DNA of 64,000 bases, from positions 186,001-250,000 of the forward strand of contig NZ_LECZ01000027.1 in the NCBI RefSeq assembly GCF_001022965.1. Direction: 5' to 3'. Shown here in pieces: positions 21,344-30,353 of the stretch. The first letter of the stretch is position 1. Every line of letters starts with the position of its first letter. The notes beneath the pieces are model-generated. The model was not told the origin of the DNA, made no database searches, and worked only from the letters and a program-made list of their open reading frames with translations. Source of the stretch: Enterobacter genomosp. O. Its GTDB lineage: Bacteria > Pseudomonadota > Gammaproteobacteria > Enterobacterales > Enterobacteriaceae. Made by a program: the position numbers and the translations under genes.

Positions 21344-21526
21344 TTACCAGCCACAAACCTCGTGCTCATTTTCCGTGTCATAAGCGCGAACGGTATTCAC
21401 CAGATCCTTCACTACGTCTGCGGCCACGTCCGGGATGAGCAACTCCATTGGGGCGTCTGTTTCATAGTCCACCGAGACGCCGTTGCTGTTGTTGGTCACG
21501 GTCACGGTGTACGTTGCTTTACCCAC
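21344..21526 (-). CDS. yoaG: DUF1869 protein YoaG
   Basis: A 60-residue protein. The upstream ATG at 21598 has no Shine-Dalgarno and lies inside the preceding gene. GTG at 21526 follows AAGGAG by seven bases and gives the known YoaG start MGKATYTVTVTNNSNGVSVD. Four bases separate it from the yeaR stop, whose TAA lies within the Shine-Dalgarno region. In E. coli yoaG forms an operon with yeaR, induced by nitrate (NarL) and by nitric oxide through NsrR. Its biochemical function is unknown. Confidence 0.88.
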   Translation of the reverse strand: MGKATYTVTVTNNSNGVSVDYETDAPMELLIPDVAADVVKDLVNTVRAYDTENEHEVCGW

Positions 21527-21530
21527 GCTG

Positions 21531-21884
21531 TTACTCCTTATGTGTATTAACCACTTTTCCGATACCTGCGCCCTGAAGCGTAACGTCAGGGTCGGCAAAA
21601 AAGTCGATATTGAAATACGTATCGTCGGTCAATAACTCAATGCGGTGCCATTTTTGCGGCGGTGAGATGCCAAACGATCCGGCTTCGATCACCAGTTCCA
21701 GATCCGGTTCTGTCGCGTCTCCATCCGGGAAGCCAAAATAGCGCACGGCGCCCTGCATCACGGACAAACGGCCGTAGACGCTGGCTTTCGTATTATGATG
21801 GGTGAAAAGGGCTTTTGGTGCCGTGTCTTTGTTCCAGAATGGCGTGGAGCGGGTATGAACAAAATTCTCAGGAATACGTAGCAT
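21531..21884 (-). CDS. yeaR: DUF1971 cupin-like protein YeaR, copy proximal to yoaG
   Basis: The ATG at 21884 (behind GAGGAAACCATT) gives MLRIPENFVHTRSTPFWNKD, 117 residues. The core VMQGAVRYFGF, PPQKWHRIEL and DDTYFNIDFF is the DUF1971 fold seen also at the C-terminus of TehB-type tellurite-resistance proteins. It is the second of two adjacent yeaR-like genes. Its C-terminal tail (DVTLQGAGIGKVVNTHKE) matches the E. coli YeaR layout better than the other copy. It is probably part of the NO/nitrate response. Confidence 0.85.
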   Translation of the reverse strand: MLRIPENFVHTRSTPFWNKDTAPKALFTHHNTKASVYGRLSVMQGAVRYFGFPDGDATEPDLELVIEAGSFGISPPQKWHRIELLTDDTYFNIDFFADPDVTLQGAGIGKVVNTHKE

Positions 21885-21911
21885 AATGGTTTCCTCGTAA
21901 GTGCAAGCCAC

Positions 21912-22238
21912 TTAAAGCGACCTCAGTACCTCGGGTTCGACGAAAAAGTCGATGTTGAACAGCGTGTCATCGGACATCACTTCGATGTGGTGCCATTTCT
22001 CAGGCGGAAAAACGCCGAAGTGGCCAGCCTTTATAATCAACGTGCTGTCAGGCTCGGGAGTCAATTCATCGGCATAGCCTAAGTAACGTACGGCACCCTG
22101 CATGACGGTCAGGCGAGGATAAACGCCCGGACGGGTACCCGTGTCGAGATGACGCTGAAAGATCCCGGCAGGTGCGGTGCTTTTATTCCAGAAAGGGGTG
22201 GAGCGGGTATGAATACAACTCGGCGGAATGCGTAGCAT
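21912..22238 (-). CDS. DUF1971 cupin-like protein, second YeaR paralogue (promoter-proximal)
   Basis: The ATG at 22238 (behind GGGAGGCAAT) gives 108 residues beginning MLRIPPSCIHTRSTPFWNKS. HTRSTPFWNK, VMQGAVRY, PPEKWHHIEV and DDTLFNIDFF are shared with the next gene, so the pair arose by tandem duplication. This copy keeps the GTRPGVYPRLTVMQG stretch of E. coli YeaR but ends early, at EVLRSL. It is the first gene of the operon; an NsrR site lies 60 bases upstream. Confidence 0.85.
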   Translation of the reverse strand: MLRIPPSCIHTRSTPFWNKSTAPAGIFQRHLDTGTRPGVYPRLTVMQGAVRYLGYADELTPEPDSTLIIKAGHFGVFPPEKWHHIEVMSDDTLFNIDFFVEPEVLRSL

Positions 22239-22298
22239 ATTGCCTCCCATGAATGTCTGCCTTTATTAGACGCCTTTTCAGGAAACAGCATTTATCAA

Positions 22299-22321
22299 AA
22301 AGTGCATTTTAAATGCATCTT
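22299..22321. promoter_or_regulatory. NsrR operator upstream of yeaR
   Basis: Two 11-base half-sites, AAAGTGCATTT and AAATGCATCTT, flank one T. The right half is perfect and the left half differs at two positions from the known NsrR palindrome (AAGATGCATTT, one base, AAATGCATCTT). NsrR is the Fe-S nitric-oxide sensor that represses yeaR-yoaG in E. coli. Confidence 0.85.
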
Positions 22322-22482
22322 ATCAATAATAGTTATTACCCGCTCTCCCGGCTTGTTACGCAAGATACTCAGTTGTTATTAGCCATAATATTTAAGTGGT
22401 TATCGTGTAACGAAAAAACTTGATCTGTATCAACATATGACGCATATTGCGTGCGGTTATTTTTTCGGCTCTGGTATCAAGA

Positions 22483-22656
22483 ATGACGTTGTATCAAAAG
22501 ATGTTGGTTTTTTACGCAATCATGGCTTCCATCTGCGCATTAATTACCTGGTTCCTCTCCAAAGACCGCAAACGTATCCGCCTGCTCAGCGCTTTTCTGG
22601 TGGGATCAACCTGGCCAATGAGCTTTCCCGTTGCGCTGCTGATCTCGCTTTTCTGA
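22483..22656 (+). CDS. ortT: Orphan toxin OrtT
   Basis: A 57-residue membrane peptide. The frame is open from 22447, but MTLYQKMLVFYAIMASICAL (ATG at 22483) aligns with the E. coli OrtT (YdcX) start and length, including ITWFLSKDRKRIRLLSAFLV and WPMSFPVALL. Two helices flank a basic KDRKR loop. In E. coli OrtT is a membrane-damaging orphan toxin that lowers growth during stringent-response stress. No antitoxin is adjacent here, in keeping with that. It is divergent from the yeaR operon. Confidence 0.88.
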   Translation: MTLYQKMLVFYAIMASICALITWFLSKDRKRIRLLSAFLVGSTWPMSFPVALLISLF

Positions 22657-22742
22657 AGCACGCTTCCCGTTTTAAAAAATGAACGTAGCATTCCGGATGT
22701 GATGACTGTATAAATACACAGTGAGTCATAAAAGGAGTGCTT

Positions 22743-23525
22743 ATGAACAGTTTTTACTCGCAGCAGGCCGGCTGCACCGTGCGCTGGCATGATTTGCCCG
22801 GCACCGGCGATCCCGTGGTGTTCATTCACGGTCTGGGCTGCGCCGCTTCCTATGAATATCCCCGTGTCGTTTGTGACCCTCTTTTTAGCGCGCGCAGAGC
22901 CATTCTCATCGATCTACCCGGCAGCGGTTACAGCGACAAACCTCTGCATTACTCCTACCGAACAACTGACCAGGCCCGCGTCGTCGTTGAGCTGATTAAC
23001 CATCTCAAGCTTGATGCCTTATGGCTTTATGGTCACAGCATGGGCGGCAGTATTGCTATCGAAACGGCGGGGCTGCTGGGCAACCGCGTTAAGGGACTGA
23101 TGGTGTCAGAACCTAATTTTCACGCGGGCGGGGGCATGTTCAGCCGGTCTATTGCGGCACACACCGAGCAACAGTTTCTGGAGCAGGGTTATGACGCCAT
23201 GCTGCGGGCAGAAACCACGGCGTGGGCGGGGTGCCTGCAGAGCAATGCCCCTTATGCAGTCTGGCGCGGTGCATCGAGTCTGGTGGAAGGCGTTGAGCCA
23301 GACTGGGAGGCGCAATTCCTGTCACTCCCGTGCCCGGTGACGTTGATTTTCGGCGAGCTGTCGCTGCCTGATGACGACGTGGATAATCTGAAGCAGAAGG
23401 GCGTTGCGGTGAAAATTATCCCTGCGGCGGGGCACTCAATGTCGTGGGAAAACCCTTCTGCGCTGGCGCAGACGCTAGCGGACTGTATGGCCCGCACTGC
23501 TGCGGGCCAAAAAATCAGAATGTAG
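22743..23525 (+). CDS. Alpha/beta-fold hydrolase
   Basis: A 260-residue esterase/hydrolase-type protein. The ATG at 22743 has AAGGAG with five-base spacing. VVFIHGLGCAASYEYP forms the oxyanion-hole region (HGLG), the nucleophile elbow is GHSMGG with Ser near 100, and the late catalytic His is in PAAGHSMSW near 240. The acid is probably the Asp in SLPDDDV. There is no signal peptide and the substrate is unknown. It is absent from this position in E. coli; a REP element follows. Confidence 0.85.
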   Translation: MNSFYSQQAGCTVRWHDLPGTGDPVVFIHGLGCAASYEYPRVVCDPLFSARRAILIDLPGSGYSDKPLHYSYRTTDQARVVVELINHLKLDALWLYGHSMGGSIAIETAGLLGNRVKGLMVSEPNFHAGGGMFSRSIAAHTEQQFLEQGYDAMLRAETTAWAGCLQSNAPYAVWRGASSLVEGVEPDWEAQFLSLPCPVTLIFGELSLPDDDVDNLKQKGVAVKIIPAAGHSMSWENPSALAQTLADCMARTAAGQKIRM

Positions 23526-23551
23526 GCCGGGTAAGCGCAGCGCTACCCGGC
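23526..23551. repeat. REP element between convergent genes
   Basis: An imperfect palindrome, GCCGGGTAAGCGC then GCGCTACCCGGC across an AG, has the REP/PU core typical of enterobacterial intergenic regions. It separates the hydrolase gene from convergent srfC. Confidence 0.7.
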
Positions 23552-23563
23552 AAGAAAGGCTAA

Positions 23564-25741
23564 TCAACGCAATAACGCGTGCAACGCCTGACGCGCACCA
23601 GGCTGGACATCATGCGGGTGCTGGTAATCAATGTTCTCTATCGCTCGGCTATAGAGCGCGACCAGCCAGTCGTAAACGTACGCGGTGGCCGCGTGCACGG
23701 GCTGTTCCCCCAGGCGCGTCAGGCGGGGCTCGGCGCTGCTGACCACTGGCGTAATGAAGATTGGCTGTCCCTTGCGGATGCGGCTTGCCGGACGCGTCGC
23801 CGCGGGCGTCTGGTCGTAACCCAGCCAGCCAATGAAGTTACCCATTACGGCATGCAGCTGTGCAGCGCTGCTTTTGTCCGCTTCGACAATACGCTGAAGC
23901 TGCTGAGGCAGATCCAGCCGGTAGCTGGTGACGACCAGAACATCCGCGATTTGCTGTAACACCGCGGGTTCCAGCCCAAGACGGGCGGCCGTGGCCTCAT
24001 TGCGGCTCCACTGACGCAGATGGTTTATCCATACTCTGTGCGCCATACGCGCTTTGTCTTTTGTCTGGAACAGTCCGGCGCTTTCCTGGGTGCTATCGGC
24101 AAACAGGTCAATGCTATCCGTAAACAGCCCGTTAACCTGTTCCTCGCGCGGCTGCTGAACGGCCAGCAGCGTTTCAAAGGCTTTTAGCGGCGGCAGCAGG
24201 CCATCAAGCAGCTCGCCGTGGCGGGCGGCGCTGCTTTGCAGCGTACGCACCATGCTCTCTGCCTGAGTGCGTCGGGTACCCGGCTCTTCAACCAGCGGTG
24301 CCAGATAGCTTTGCATCAGCGACGAGAGTTCCTGCCGCAGCGCGTTTTTCAGCGTGCTGAGACGCTTTATTCGCTGCGCGGGGAGCGTGGCCTGAGACAG
24401 CCACTCGATGACGCGCTGCATGCTGTGGCTGTCCAGCGCCTGCAGCGTGCCCCAGCGTAAACCCGGTTTCCCGAGCAGATGCTGTACGGCTTCATCAAGA
24501 TTCTGCCGGGTGGTAAAGCGGGCGTCGTGCGGGGTAATCGCCCATACCAGGCCCGGCAGGGCAGAGTCTTCAGCAGGCTGCGTCTCTTTAACCCAGTTCA
24601 TCAACACTTTTGCTTTTTTAGCCGTCTGTTCGTGGTGCGCCGTTGCATTGCAAATGACCAGCACATCCGGCTGCAGCTGTTGACGGTAGTGCTCGAGTAG
24701 CCACTGGGATTTTGCCTGGCGCAGCGGGTCGGCACGGTTATCTTCGAAAACCGGGATATCTATAATATCGACGTTATCCAGCGCGCCGTTCTCAACCGGC
24801 AGCACCAGCTCGCGGGTCAGGAAGGCAAGCACATCGACGGGAACGCTGATGGCGTTGAGCATCTCACCGTTATTCAGCGGATGAAGCAGCGTCTCCTGCG
24901 CGTCCTGAAGGGCCGGCGTGCCGTCGTGCGTCAGGAACCCTTCACCCGGCAGACCAAAGCTGTCCACCAGCAGGCTGAGCGGGGCGGCAAGCTCGCTGGC
25001 GTGGCTGGTCTGATGCAGCACGTGGGCCAGGCTTAACCACTGCTGGGTCAGCTCCTGCTGCTCGCCCCACAGCAGCGACCAGACGCTGGCCCGGGTGCTG
25101 AGATCGAGCGAAGGCACCAGCTGGGCAAACGCATGCCACAGGGCATCGTCAATTTGCTGTTTGGCGGCGGGCACCGTGCTCTGCCAGAAGCGGGCAATCG
25201 CGCCGACTTCCTGAGCCGTGATGCCGGGTACGCCCTGAGGCTGGCGCAGGCCGCGCCATTTTTCCAGACGCGTTTCAATGACCGCCTTATCCACCGCGCG
25301 CATCTGCGGATGCAGCGTCGTGCGGGCAATAAACAGCTGCACCAGCTCGGCCTCGGTGACCAGGCTCAGGCGCAGCGGGAACGCCTCATCGGCCACCGCC
25401 GGGTTTTCCCGGGTGAAGCGGACGGCCATGTTAGTCAGGGCATGTCCCGGATTGATATGCGAAAAATAGTCAAACGTGCGCTGGCCCGGCGTCACGTTCA
25501 GGCGTCCATTGCCGCTGCCGCACAGAGACAACAACAGGTGCGCTTTCGCGCTCTGCGAATGGCCGTAAAGCCCGATGCTGCTCTGGCGGGTCATGGCGCG
25601 TTCAATAGCCTGCTCCCGCGCCTGCGCCGCGTTGATGCGGGCAAGCAGGGCGTCGGCATCGTTATCCAGCACAGGGGCGTTCAGCCGCGTCTCATTAATC
25701 CACCCGATTAAGGCCTGAGTGGTGGTCGTCGTCGCTGTCAT
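23564..25741 (-). CDS. srfC: SrfC family putative virulence factor (degenerate P-loop NTPase-like)
   Basis: A 725-residue protein encoded last in srfABC. Near residues 53-66 the sequence IGLYGHSQSAKAHLLLSL sits where a P-loop would be, but G-H-S-Q-S-A-K-A lacks the usual GK[S/T]. NVDIIDIPVFED near residue 320 resembles a switch motif (DxPG-like). Together they suggest a dynamin/GTPase-like fold of doubtful catalytic competence. No signal peptide is seen. Its ATG overlaps the srfB stop by four bases. Salmonella srf genes were named as SsrB-regulated factors; a virulence role has not been clearly shown. Function unknown. Confidence 0.8.
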   Translation of the reverse strand: MTATTTTTQALIGWINETRLNAPVLDNDADALLARINAAQAREQAIERAMTRQSSIGLYGHSQSAKAHLLLSLCGSGNGRLNVTPGQRTFDYFSHINPGHALTNMAVRFTRENPAVADEAFPLRLSLVTEAELVQLFIARTTLHPQMRAVDKAVIETRLEKWRGLRQPQGVPGITAQEVGAIARFWQSTVPAAKQQIDDALWHAFAQLVPSLDLSTRASVWSLLWGEQQELTQQWLSLAHVLHQTSHASELAAPLSLLVDSFGLPGEGFLTHDGTPALQDAQETLLHPLNNGEMLNAISVPVDVLAFLTRELVLPVENGALDNVDIIDIPVFEDNRADPLRQAKSQWLLEHYRQQLQPDVLVICNATAHHEQTAKKAKVLMNWVKETQPAEDSALPGLVWAITPHDARFTTRQNLDEAVQHLLGKPGLRWGTLQALDSHSMQRVIEWLSQATLPAQRIKRLSTLKNALRQELSSLMQSYLAPLVEEPGTRRTQAESMVRTLQSSAARHGELLDGLLPPLKAFETLLAVQQPREEQVNGLFTDSIDLFADSTQESAGLFQTKDKARMAHRVWINHLRQWSRNEATAARLGLEPAVLQQIADVLVVTSYRLDLPQQLQRIVEADKSSAAQLHAVMGNFIGWLGYDQTPAATRPASRIRKGQPIFITPVVSSAEPRLTRLGEQPVHAATAYVYDWLVALYSRAIENIDYQHPHDVQPGARQALHALLR

Positions 25742-28731
25742 TTCAGGTATACGCTCCCGCTGTCGATCCAGTAATGGCTGCCGCTGTGTCGGCGATCGGC
25801 CAGAGTATTCAGTTTGAAGGTTAATGCGTCAGGAGCCACCGGCGTGCCGTCCTGCAGCCAGGCATCGCTCAGCTCGAAGGCCTCCGGACCTTCCTGCTTG
25901 CTGCCGCCGCAGAGCTTGAGGCGCACGTTCAGCACGCCATCGCCGGCAATCGCTTTCGCCAGTTCAGCCGAGTTAATGCTGAGCGTGTAGAGCGGCGTGG
26001 CGGGCCAGCGCGCGTTCGCCAGCTGGCGGAAGCCGAGGGTGACGTTACCGCGCAGCGGGAAGTGCAGACGCGCGTCGAGCTTCGCGCCAGGCTTATCGAG
26101 ATCGATATCCTGATACCAGACGTTTTCCTCGCGCAGGGTGTTGACGGTGTTATCCAGCACGCCCAGATAGCGCACGGTTGAATACGCGCCAATGTCCGCG
26201 GCTTTAAAGTTGAAGCGCGGCAGGCGCAGGTCGAGCGCCAGGCTGCAGAGCATGGCCCCCACGGCTGCCGTCGATTTCGGGTTGCCAATGCGCCCCTGCT
26301 GGCTGAACGGATACCACTCGTGCACCTGATATTTATCCAGCCAGACGATGCGGTTGACCGGCACCGGCTGCAGATGGCGAATGAGCGCCTGAACGCCGGG
26401 CAGGCAGCCAGGGCGACCGGTGATCAGCAGAATATCGCAGCTGTAATGTGAAATTGCCTCACACACCGCATGGAGCGGTGAGGCCAGCGTAAACTGCCCG
26501 GCCAGCATCGCATCCTGCATTTCGCGGAAATTGACGTGCAGCGGCACGGCGAAGAGGTCAAAAGCGTCTGAACCCGCAGGCAGCGCGTGATCGATCGCCT
26601 GCTGCAGGTAATTCATTACGTTGCGGGTCGGTTTCTGCGCCAGGAGATCGCCAAAGGTGGCATGCAGACCGGCCAGCGGATCGTCAACGTCGCTTGACTC
26701 CCACGCGGCAAGAATGGCATGGCCAATCGGCATAAAGAGCTGAAGTGCCGTCTGCTGGCGGAGTACGGCCTGGGTATCAATGCGCCCGGAGTCGCCGAAC
26801 AGTGAAGCCATCAGCAGCGAGGCGTCCGCGATACCGGATTTCTGCAGCTGCGTTTGCAGGGCGGGCAGCACGTAGCGCTGGATCACGTCGAGAAGCGTGT
26901 CGTCGCCCGCCACCTTAAAGCCTTCGCGGAACAGCAGCTGCGGGGTAATTTTGACGTTATTCCCGGAGCCGTCGTCCAGCTGATAGTGGGTGATCGCCAT
27001 GTCCGTTGTGCCGCCGCCGATGTCGATGGAGGCAACGCGCAATGCGCGTCCCGGCTGAACACCCGGCTCAGGGGCGCGGTCCGGGCGGGCAAGGGAGGCG
27101 AAGAAGGCTTCCGTCTGGCCGCCAAAGCGGGAGATCGCTTCGTTATACAGCCAGACCAGCTGACCGCAGCTGGCTTCATCCCACTCCATCTGAATTTCAG
27201 GCACCGGCACCACGCTCTTATCCTGCTGCTTGCGGGTGACAAAATCCTCATCCTGCGGGTGCCAGCCCATCGCTTTCCAGACGATAGCGATGGCTTCGAA
27301 CATGCGGCGACGGAAAATCTCGCGCTCCTGCTTTGGCATGGCGGAGGGCAGCGTCAGGATCAGGGTGCGCAGCTGGCGTGGAGACGCCGGGAAGCCGAGA
27401 CGCAGGCGCGTGGCGACGCTGTTGATCTGCCCCAGGGCCTGAGCCAGCAGCTCGCACAGCATGTGCGTCATCAGCGTGCTGCGGCTGTACTGCGGCGAGA
27501 AGACCGGCAGCCGCTCGTCCTGCGGCAGCGTGAAGAGCGGCTCACCGTCATCGTTCATCAGGTTCATCAGCGGAAACGCGGTGGCAAGCGGCTCACGCTG
27601 AGTTTTGCTGTTCATCTGGCTAAAGCGCCAGTCCTGTACCACCGGCGTTTCATCCCACAGGTAGCGACGCGGGCTGGAGATACCGCTGTTGCCTTCGGTA
27701 CCCAGACGCTGCATCGCCAGCTTGCGGGCTTCATCGCCGACGCGGACAATCGACGGCCAGACAAAGGCATCTTCGCGACCGCTTTCAACCGAGAAGTGCT
27801 GCTTGCCAAAACGCGCTTCGGAAAACTCGAGGCGGCTGGTGAACAGCGGCTCGTTCAGGAACTGCGGCTCGCTTAATGAGCGTACCTGCAGTTCGGCGGT
27901 CTGGCGCAGCCCATCGTTCGCATCGCCGTGGTCTTCAATAATGACGCCGCAGGTGTGGGTATTGCCCACGTCGAGGATCAGGTCGACCGGAATGGCAGGC
28001 GTGCTGAGCGTATGGGTAACAAATTTCACTTCCGGCACGGTGAGCTGCTCGCCGAGCATGGTCAGCACGTTGAGCCAGTGGGCCTGATACTCAAAACTGC
28101 GCATCGCCTGCTGGAGATCGCGTTCCGAGCGGTTCTCAACGCCGTCGGCGTACTGGGTAAAAGCCTCGCGCAGCCAGCCGTCAATCCAGGTCTGGTCAAG
28201 GAAGCTTTCAACCTCATTGTCTCGCCAGGCCAGCGCGAAGCGGGTGCCGTTCAGAATATCGTTTTCGACCGGGGACAGGGCGGACGTGGCATGTTCGGCA
28301 ATCTGGCTGTCAAGCGCGAGGGTCACGCGGTGCGTATTGCCTGCCGCGTCGGGTGTTTCAAGCTTGCGCACCTGAACGCGGGCCCAGTTATCCGGGCCTT
28401 CAACAAAGGTCCGCGGCGGGTTGAAGCGCAGGAACGGAACCGGAAGCCAGACGCCATCGAGCCCCGCCAGCGACTGATGTAGCGGGATGGTGGTTTCCGG
28501 TTTGACCACTTCAGGCTGCCCGCCGTTCGTTCCCGGCAGGGTGTAGCGCCCGTTGACCAGGTCGAAATCGAGTCGCAAAAGCGGGCCGTTCGCGGTTTTA
28601 CGTACGAAGCGCCCGTGGCTGGCGGTGTCCTGCGGCGTCAGACCGAAATCAAGGAACTGCACGCCGCTGTTAGCGATAAGCGTGACGCTTTGTTTATAGT
28701 CGCAAAGATTTACCAGCATAGGATCAGGCAC
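25738..28731 (-). CDS. srfB: SrfB family protein with actin/Hsp70-type ATPase motifs
   Basis: A 997-residue protein. DLILDVGNTHTCGVII near residue 255 fits the phosphate-1 loop and SIDIGGGTTDMAITHY near 568 the phosphate-2 loop of the actin/Hsp70 superfamily. LLITGRPGCLPGVQALI near 750 fits the adenosine motif. The insertions and N-terminal beta-rich domain (residues 1-200) are family-specific. It overlaps srfA by eight bases and srfC by four, so the three are stoichiometrically coupled. It is predicted cytoplasmic and to be a nucleotide-driven scaffold or chaperone; this is inference from motifs. Confidence 0.85.
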   Translation of the reverse strand: MPDPMLVNLCDYKQSVTLIANSGVQFLDFGLTPQDTASHGRFVRKTANGPLLRLDFDLVNGRYTLPGTNGGQPEVVKPETTIPLHQSLAGLDGVWLPVPFLRFNPPRTFVEGPDNWARVQVRKLETPDAAGNTHRVTLALDSQIAEHATSALSPVENDILNGTRFALAWRDNEVESFLDQTWIDGWLREAFTQYADGVENRSERDLQQAMRSFEYQAHWLNVLTMLGEQLTVPEVKFVTHTLSTPAIPVDLILDVGNTHTCGVIIEDHGDANDGLRQTAELQVRSLSEPQFLNEPLFTSRLEFSEARFGKQHFSVESGREDAFVWPSIVRVGDEARKLAMQRLGTEGNSGISSPRRYLWDETPVVQDWRFSQMNSKTQREPLATAFPLMNLMNDDGEPLFTLPQDERLPVFSPQYSRSTLMTHMLCELLAQALGQINSVATRLRLGFPASPRQLRTLILTLPSAMPKQEREIFRRRMFEAIAIVWKAMGWHPQDEDFVTRKQQDKSVVPVPEIQMEWDEASCGQLVWLYNEAISRFGGQTEAFFASLARPDRAPEPGVQPGRALRVASIDIGGGTTDMAITHYQLDDGSGNNVKITPQLLFREGFKVAGDDTLLDVIQRYVLPALQTQLQKSGIADASLLMASLFGDSGRIDTQAVLRQQTALQLFMPIGHAILAAWESSDVDDPLAGLHATFGDLLAQKPTRNVMNYLQQAIDHALPAGSDAFDLFAVPLHVNFREMQDAMLAGQFTLASPLHAVCEAISHYSCDILLITGRPGCLPGVQALIRHLQPVPVNRIVWLDKYQVHEWYPFSQQGRIGNPKSTAAVGAMLCSLALDLRLPRFNFKAADIGAYSTVRYLGVLDNTVNTLREENVWYQDIDLDKPGAKLDARLHFPLRGNVTLGFRQLANARWPATPLYTLSINSAELAKAIAGDGVLNVRLKLCGGSKQEGPEAFELSDAWLQDGTPVAPDALTFKLNTLADRRHSGSHYWIDSGSVYLK

Positions 28732-30070
28732 CTGCTTTCTTGAACGTCAGAGGGACGACGGTATTTGCGTCATAACGGGCGCGACATTCTGCGATATCGC
28801 TGGCACCTGCTTTACAGGCAACCTCCGGCATCGGGTAGCGGGAACCGTCGGTGCAGCGGGCATGACCGCGACTCTTAATCATCAGCTCGCCGTTGCTGTG
28901 CAGCCCGGAGAACACTTCCGCGCGGCAGACAACGTTGTCGCCGTGGACAACGCGGGCGAAGCCTTTGTTGTTCTGGATCTGATAGCGCAGCGAAGGCGGC
29001 TTGCCGGTCACCGGATCTTTCACATCAAGGATGGCGCGCCAGGTTCCGTTCAGGAAACGCGTGGATCCGGCTTTCACCTGGTTCGCTTCCATCACCATGG
29101 CATCTTTCGGGATGGCGACAATCACCACCGGAGCGGGCTGTGGCGCAGGAACTGGAGCCGGTTCTTTTTCTTTGCTCGCCACAACTTCAGCCTGATGCAG
29201 CGGTAAGTTCATGGCCAGCGGCTCAACCGCCTTGATCGGCTTTGGCGCAATCTCTACGGGCTGAGGTGCGGGCGCCGGCGCGGGCTCGGCGGAAGGCGCC
29301 TGTTTCGGCCACAGCAGCGGCGCGGCGATGGCGGCAACAATCACGGCGGCAACCGGCAGCGTCCACAGAGGGATACGGCGCTTTTTCGCGACAATTGCCG
29401 GAGCCGGTTCCTGAACGGGTTGCGCAACCGCCGGAGCTGGCTCGGGTTCATACAGCTCCTCCGGCGTAATGCGCACCACCGTGGAAGGGGCGATCAGCGG
29501 CTCGTCAGCGTCCTCAAAGGTCATCACCGGTTCGGGTTCTGGCTCGGGTTCAGGATCTTCAATGACAACGGGGGCAGGCTCAGGGATCAGCGATTCACGC
29601 AGGCAGTCGAGGACATCGTCGCGCGCATTTTCGTTCAGGTTTACAAACCCCCAGAAGCTGATGACCGGCTTTCCGTCCACCAGGAACAGGAAATTTTCCC
29701 CCGGGAACTGGAACGCCTTCGACAGCAGAGACCCAAAAAGCTGTTGCGCGGTTTTGGGCGACTGGAGGCATTTCTTGCTTAACGACTCGACGCTGGCAAG
29801 CGTGTTTTCCAGATAGCGCAGGGCGCGATAGCGGTCATCTTCATCGGCCGCTTTCCAGCTGGTCACGTTCCCTTCAACAGGGGAGTACCAGTCCACGCGG
29901 TCCCCGCTGTCGTTGACCTGAGGAATAGCCAGACAGTCGACGATAGCCTGTTGTTTGCGCAACCGGAGCGCTTCCCGGATTTGTAACGCTGATTCAAAAA
30001 CGGCTTGTCCGCCGCCGCCAACGGCCTGAAAATCATCCAGGTTACCGCTGCGTAAAAGAGTTTTTGCCAC
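28724..30070 (-). CDS. srfA: SrfA family membrane-anchored protein
   Basis: A 448-residue first gene of srfABC. The cytoplasmic N-terminal domain (1-170) is followed by an acidic Pro/Glu stretch (PEPEPEPEP near 173-180), one transmembrane helix near 235-252 (LPVAAVIVAAIAAPLLW), a Pro/Ala-rich linker (APAPAPQPVEIAPKP), and a C-terminal domain from about 330 with four cysteines (VVCRAE, HARCTDG, EVACKAG, AECRAR), fitting a periplasmic disulfide-bonded module. It may tether the SrfB/SrfC module to the inner membrane. Function unknown. Confidence 0.82.
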   Translation of the reverse strand: MAKTLLRSGNLDDFQAVGGGGQAVFESALQIREALRLRKQQAIVDCLAIPQVNDSGDRVDWYSPVEGNVTSWKAADEDDRYRALRYLENTLASVESLSKKCLQSPKTAQQLFGSLLSKAFQFPGENFLFLVDGKPVISFWGFVNLNENARDDVLDCLRESLIPEPAPVVIEDPEPEPEPEPVMTFEDADEPLIAPSTVVRITPEELYEPEPAPAVAQPVQEPAPAIVAKKRRIPLWTLPVAAVIVAAIAAPLLWPKQAPSAEPAPAPAPQPVEIAPKPIKAVEPLAMNLPLHQAEVVASKEKEPAPVPAPQPAPVVIVAIPKDAMVMEANQVKAGSTRFLNGTWRAILDVKDPVTGKPPSLRYQIQNNKGFARVVHGDNVVCRAEVFSGLHSNGELMIKSRGHARCTDGSRYPMPEVACKAGASDIAECRARYDANTVVPLTFKKAGA

Positions 30071-30353
30071 GATTTGATCCCATATACTTCTTCACACCGT
30101 TACTTTAACGAAACGAGGAAGCAAACAAACGGAGGAAGAGACGCCAAAAGGGCCGATTTCTTGCGGCATAGAAAGTGACGGTTGTGCTTGACGAATAATG
30201 GCACTTAAGGCAAATCATCTTTTTGGGCGCTGGCTGTAAAACCAGCGAAAAACGCGGCTTTAGAATAACCTGATAGTGTTTCGTTATTTGCCAGGTCATA
30301 ACGCCTGTGCTGTTATTACTGTCCTATATAATAAAACTGTCAGGGTTATAACC

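Noticed and set aside
26854..27876. 340-codon open frame antisense to srfB
   Set aside because: Shadow of a GC-rich real gene; the sense frame has clear ATPase motifs and operon overlaps, while the antisense product has no recognisable domain.
30228..30247. CGCTGG/CCAGCG hairpin between srfA and the DppA-like gene as a terminator
   Set aside because: No T-run follows on either strand and both neighbouring genes point away from it.
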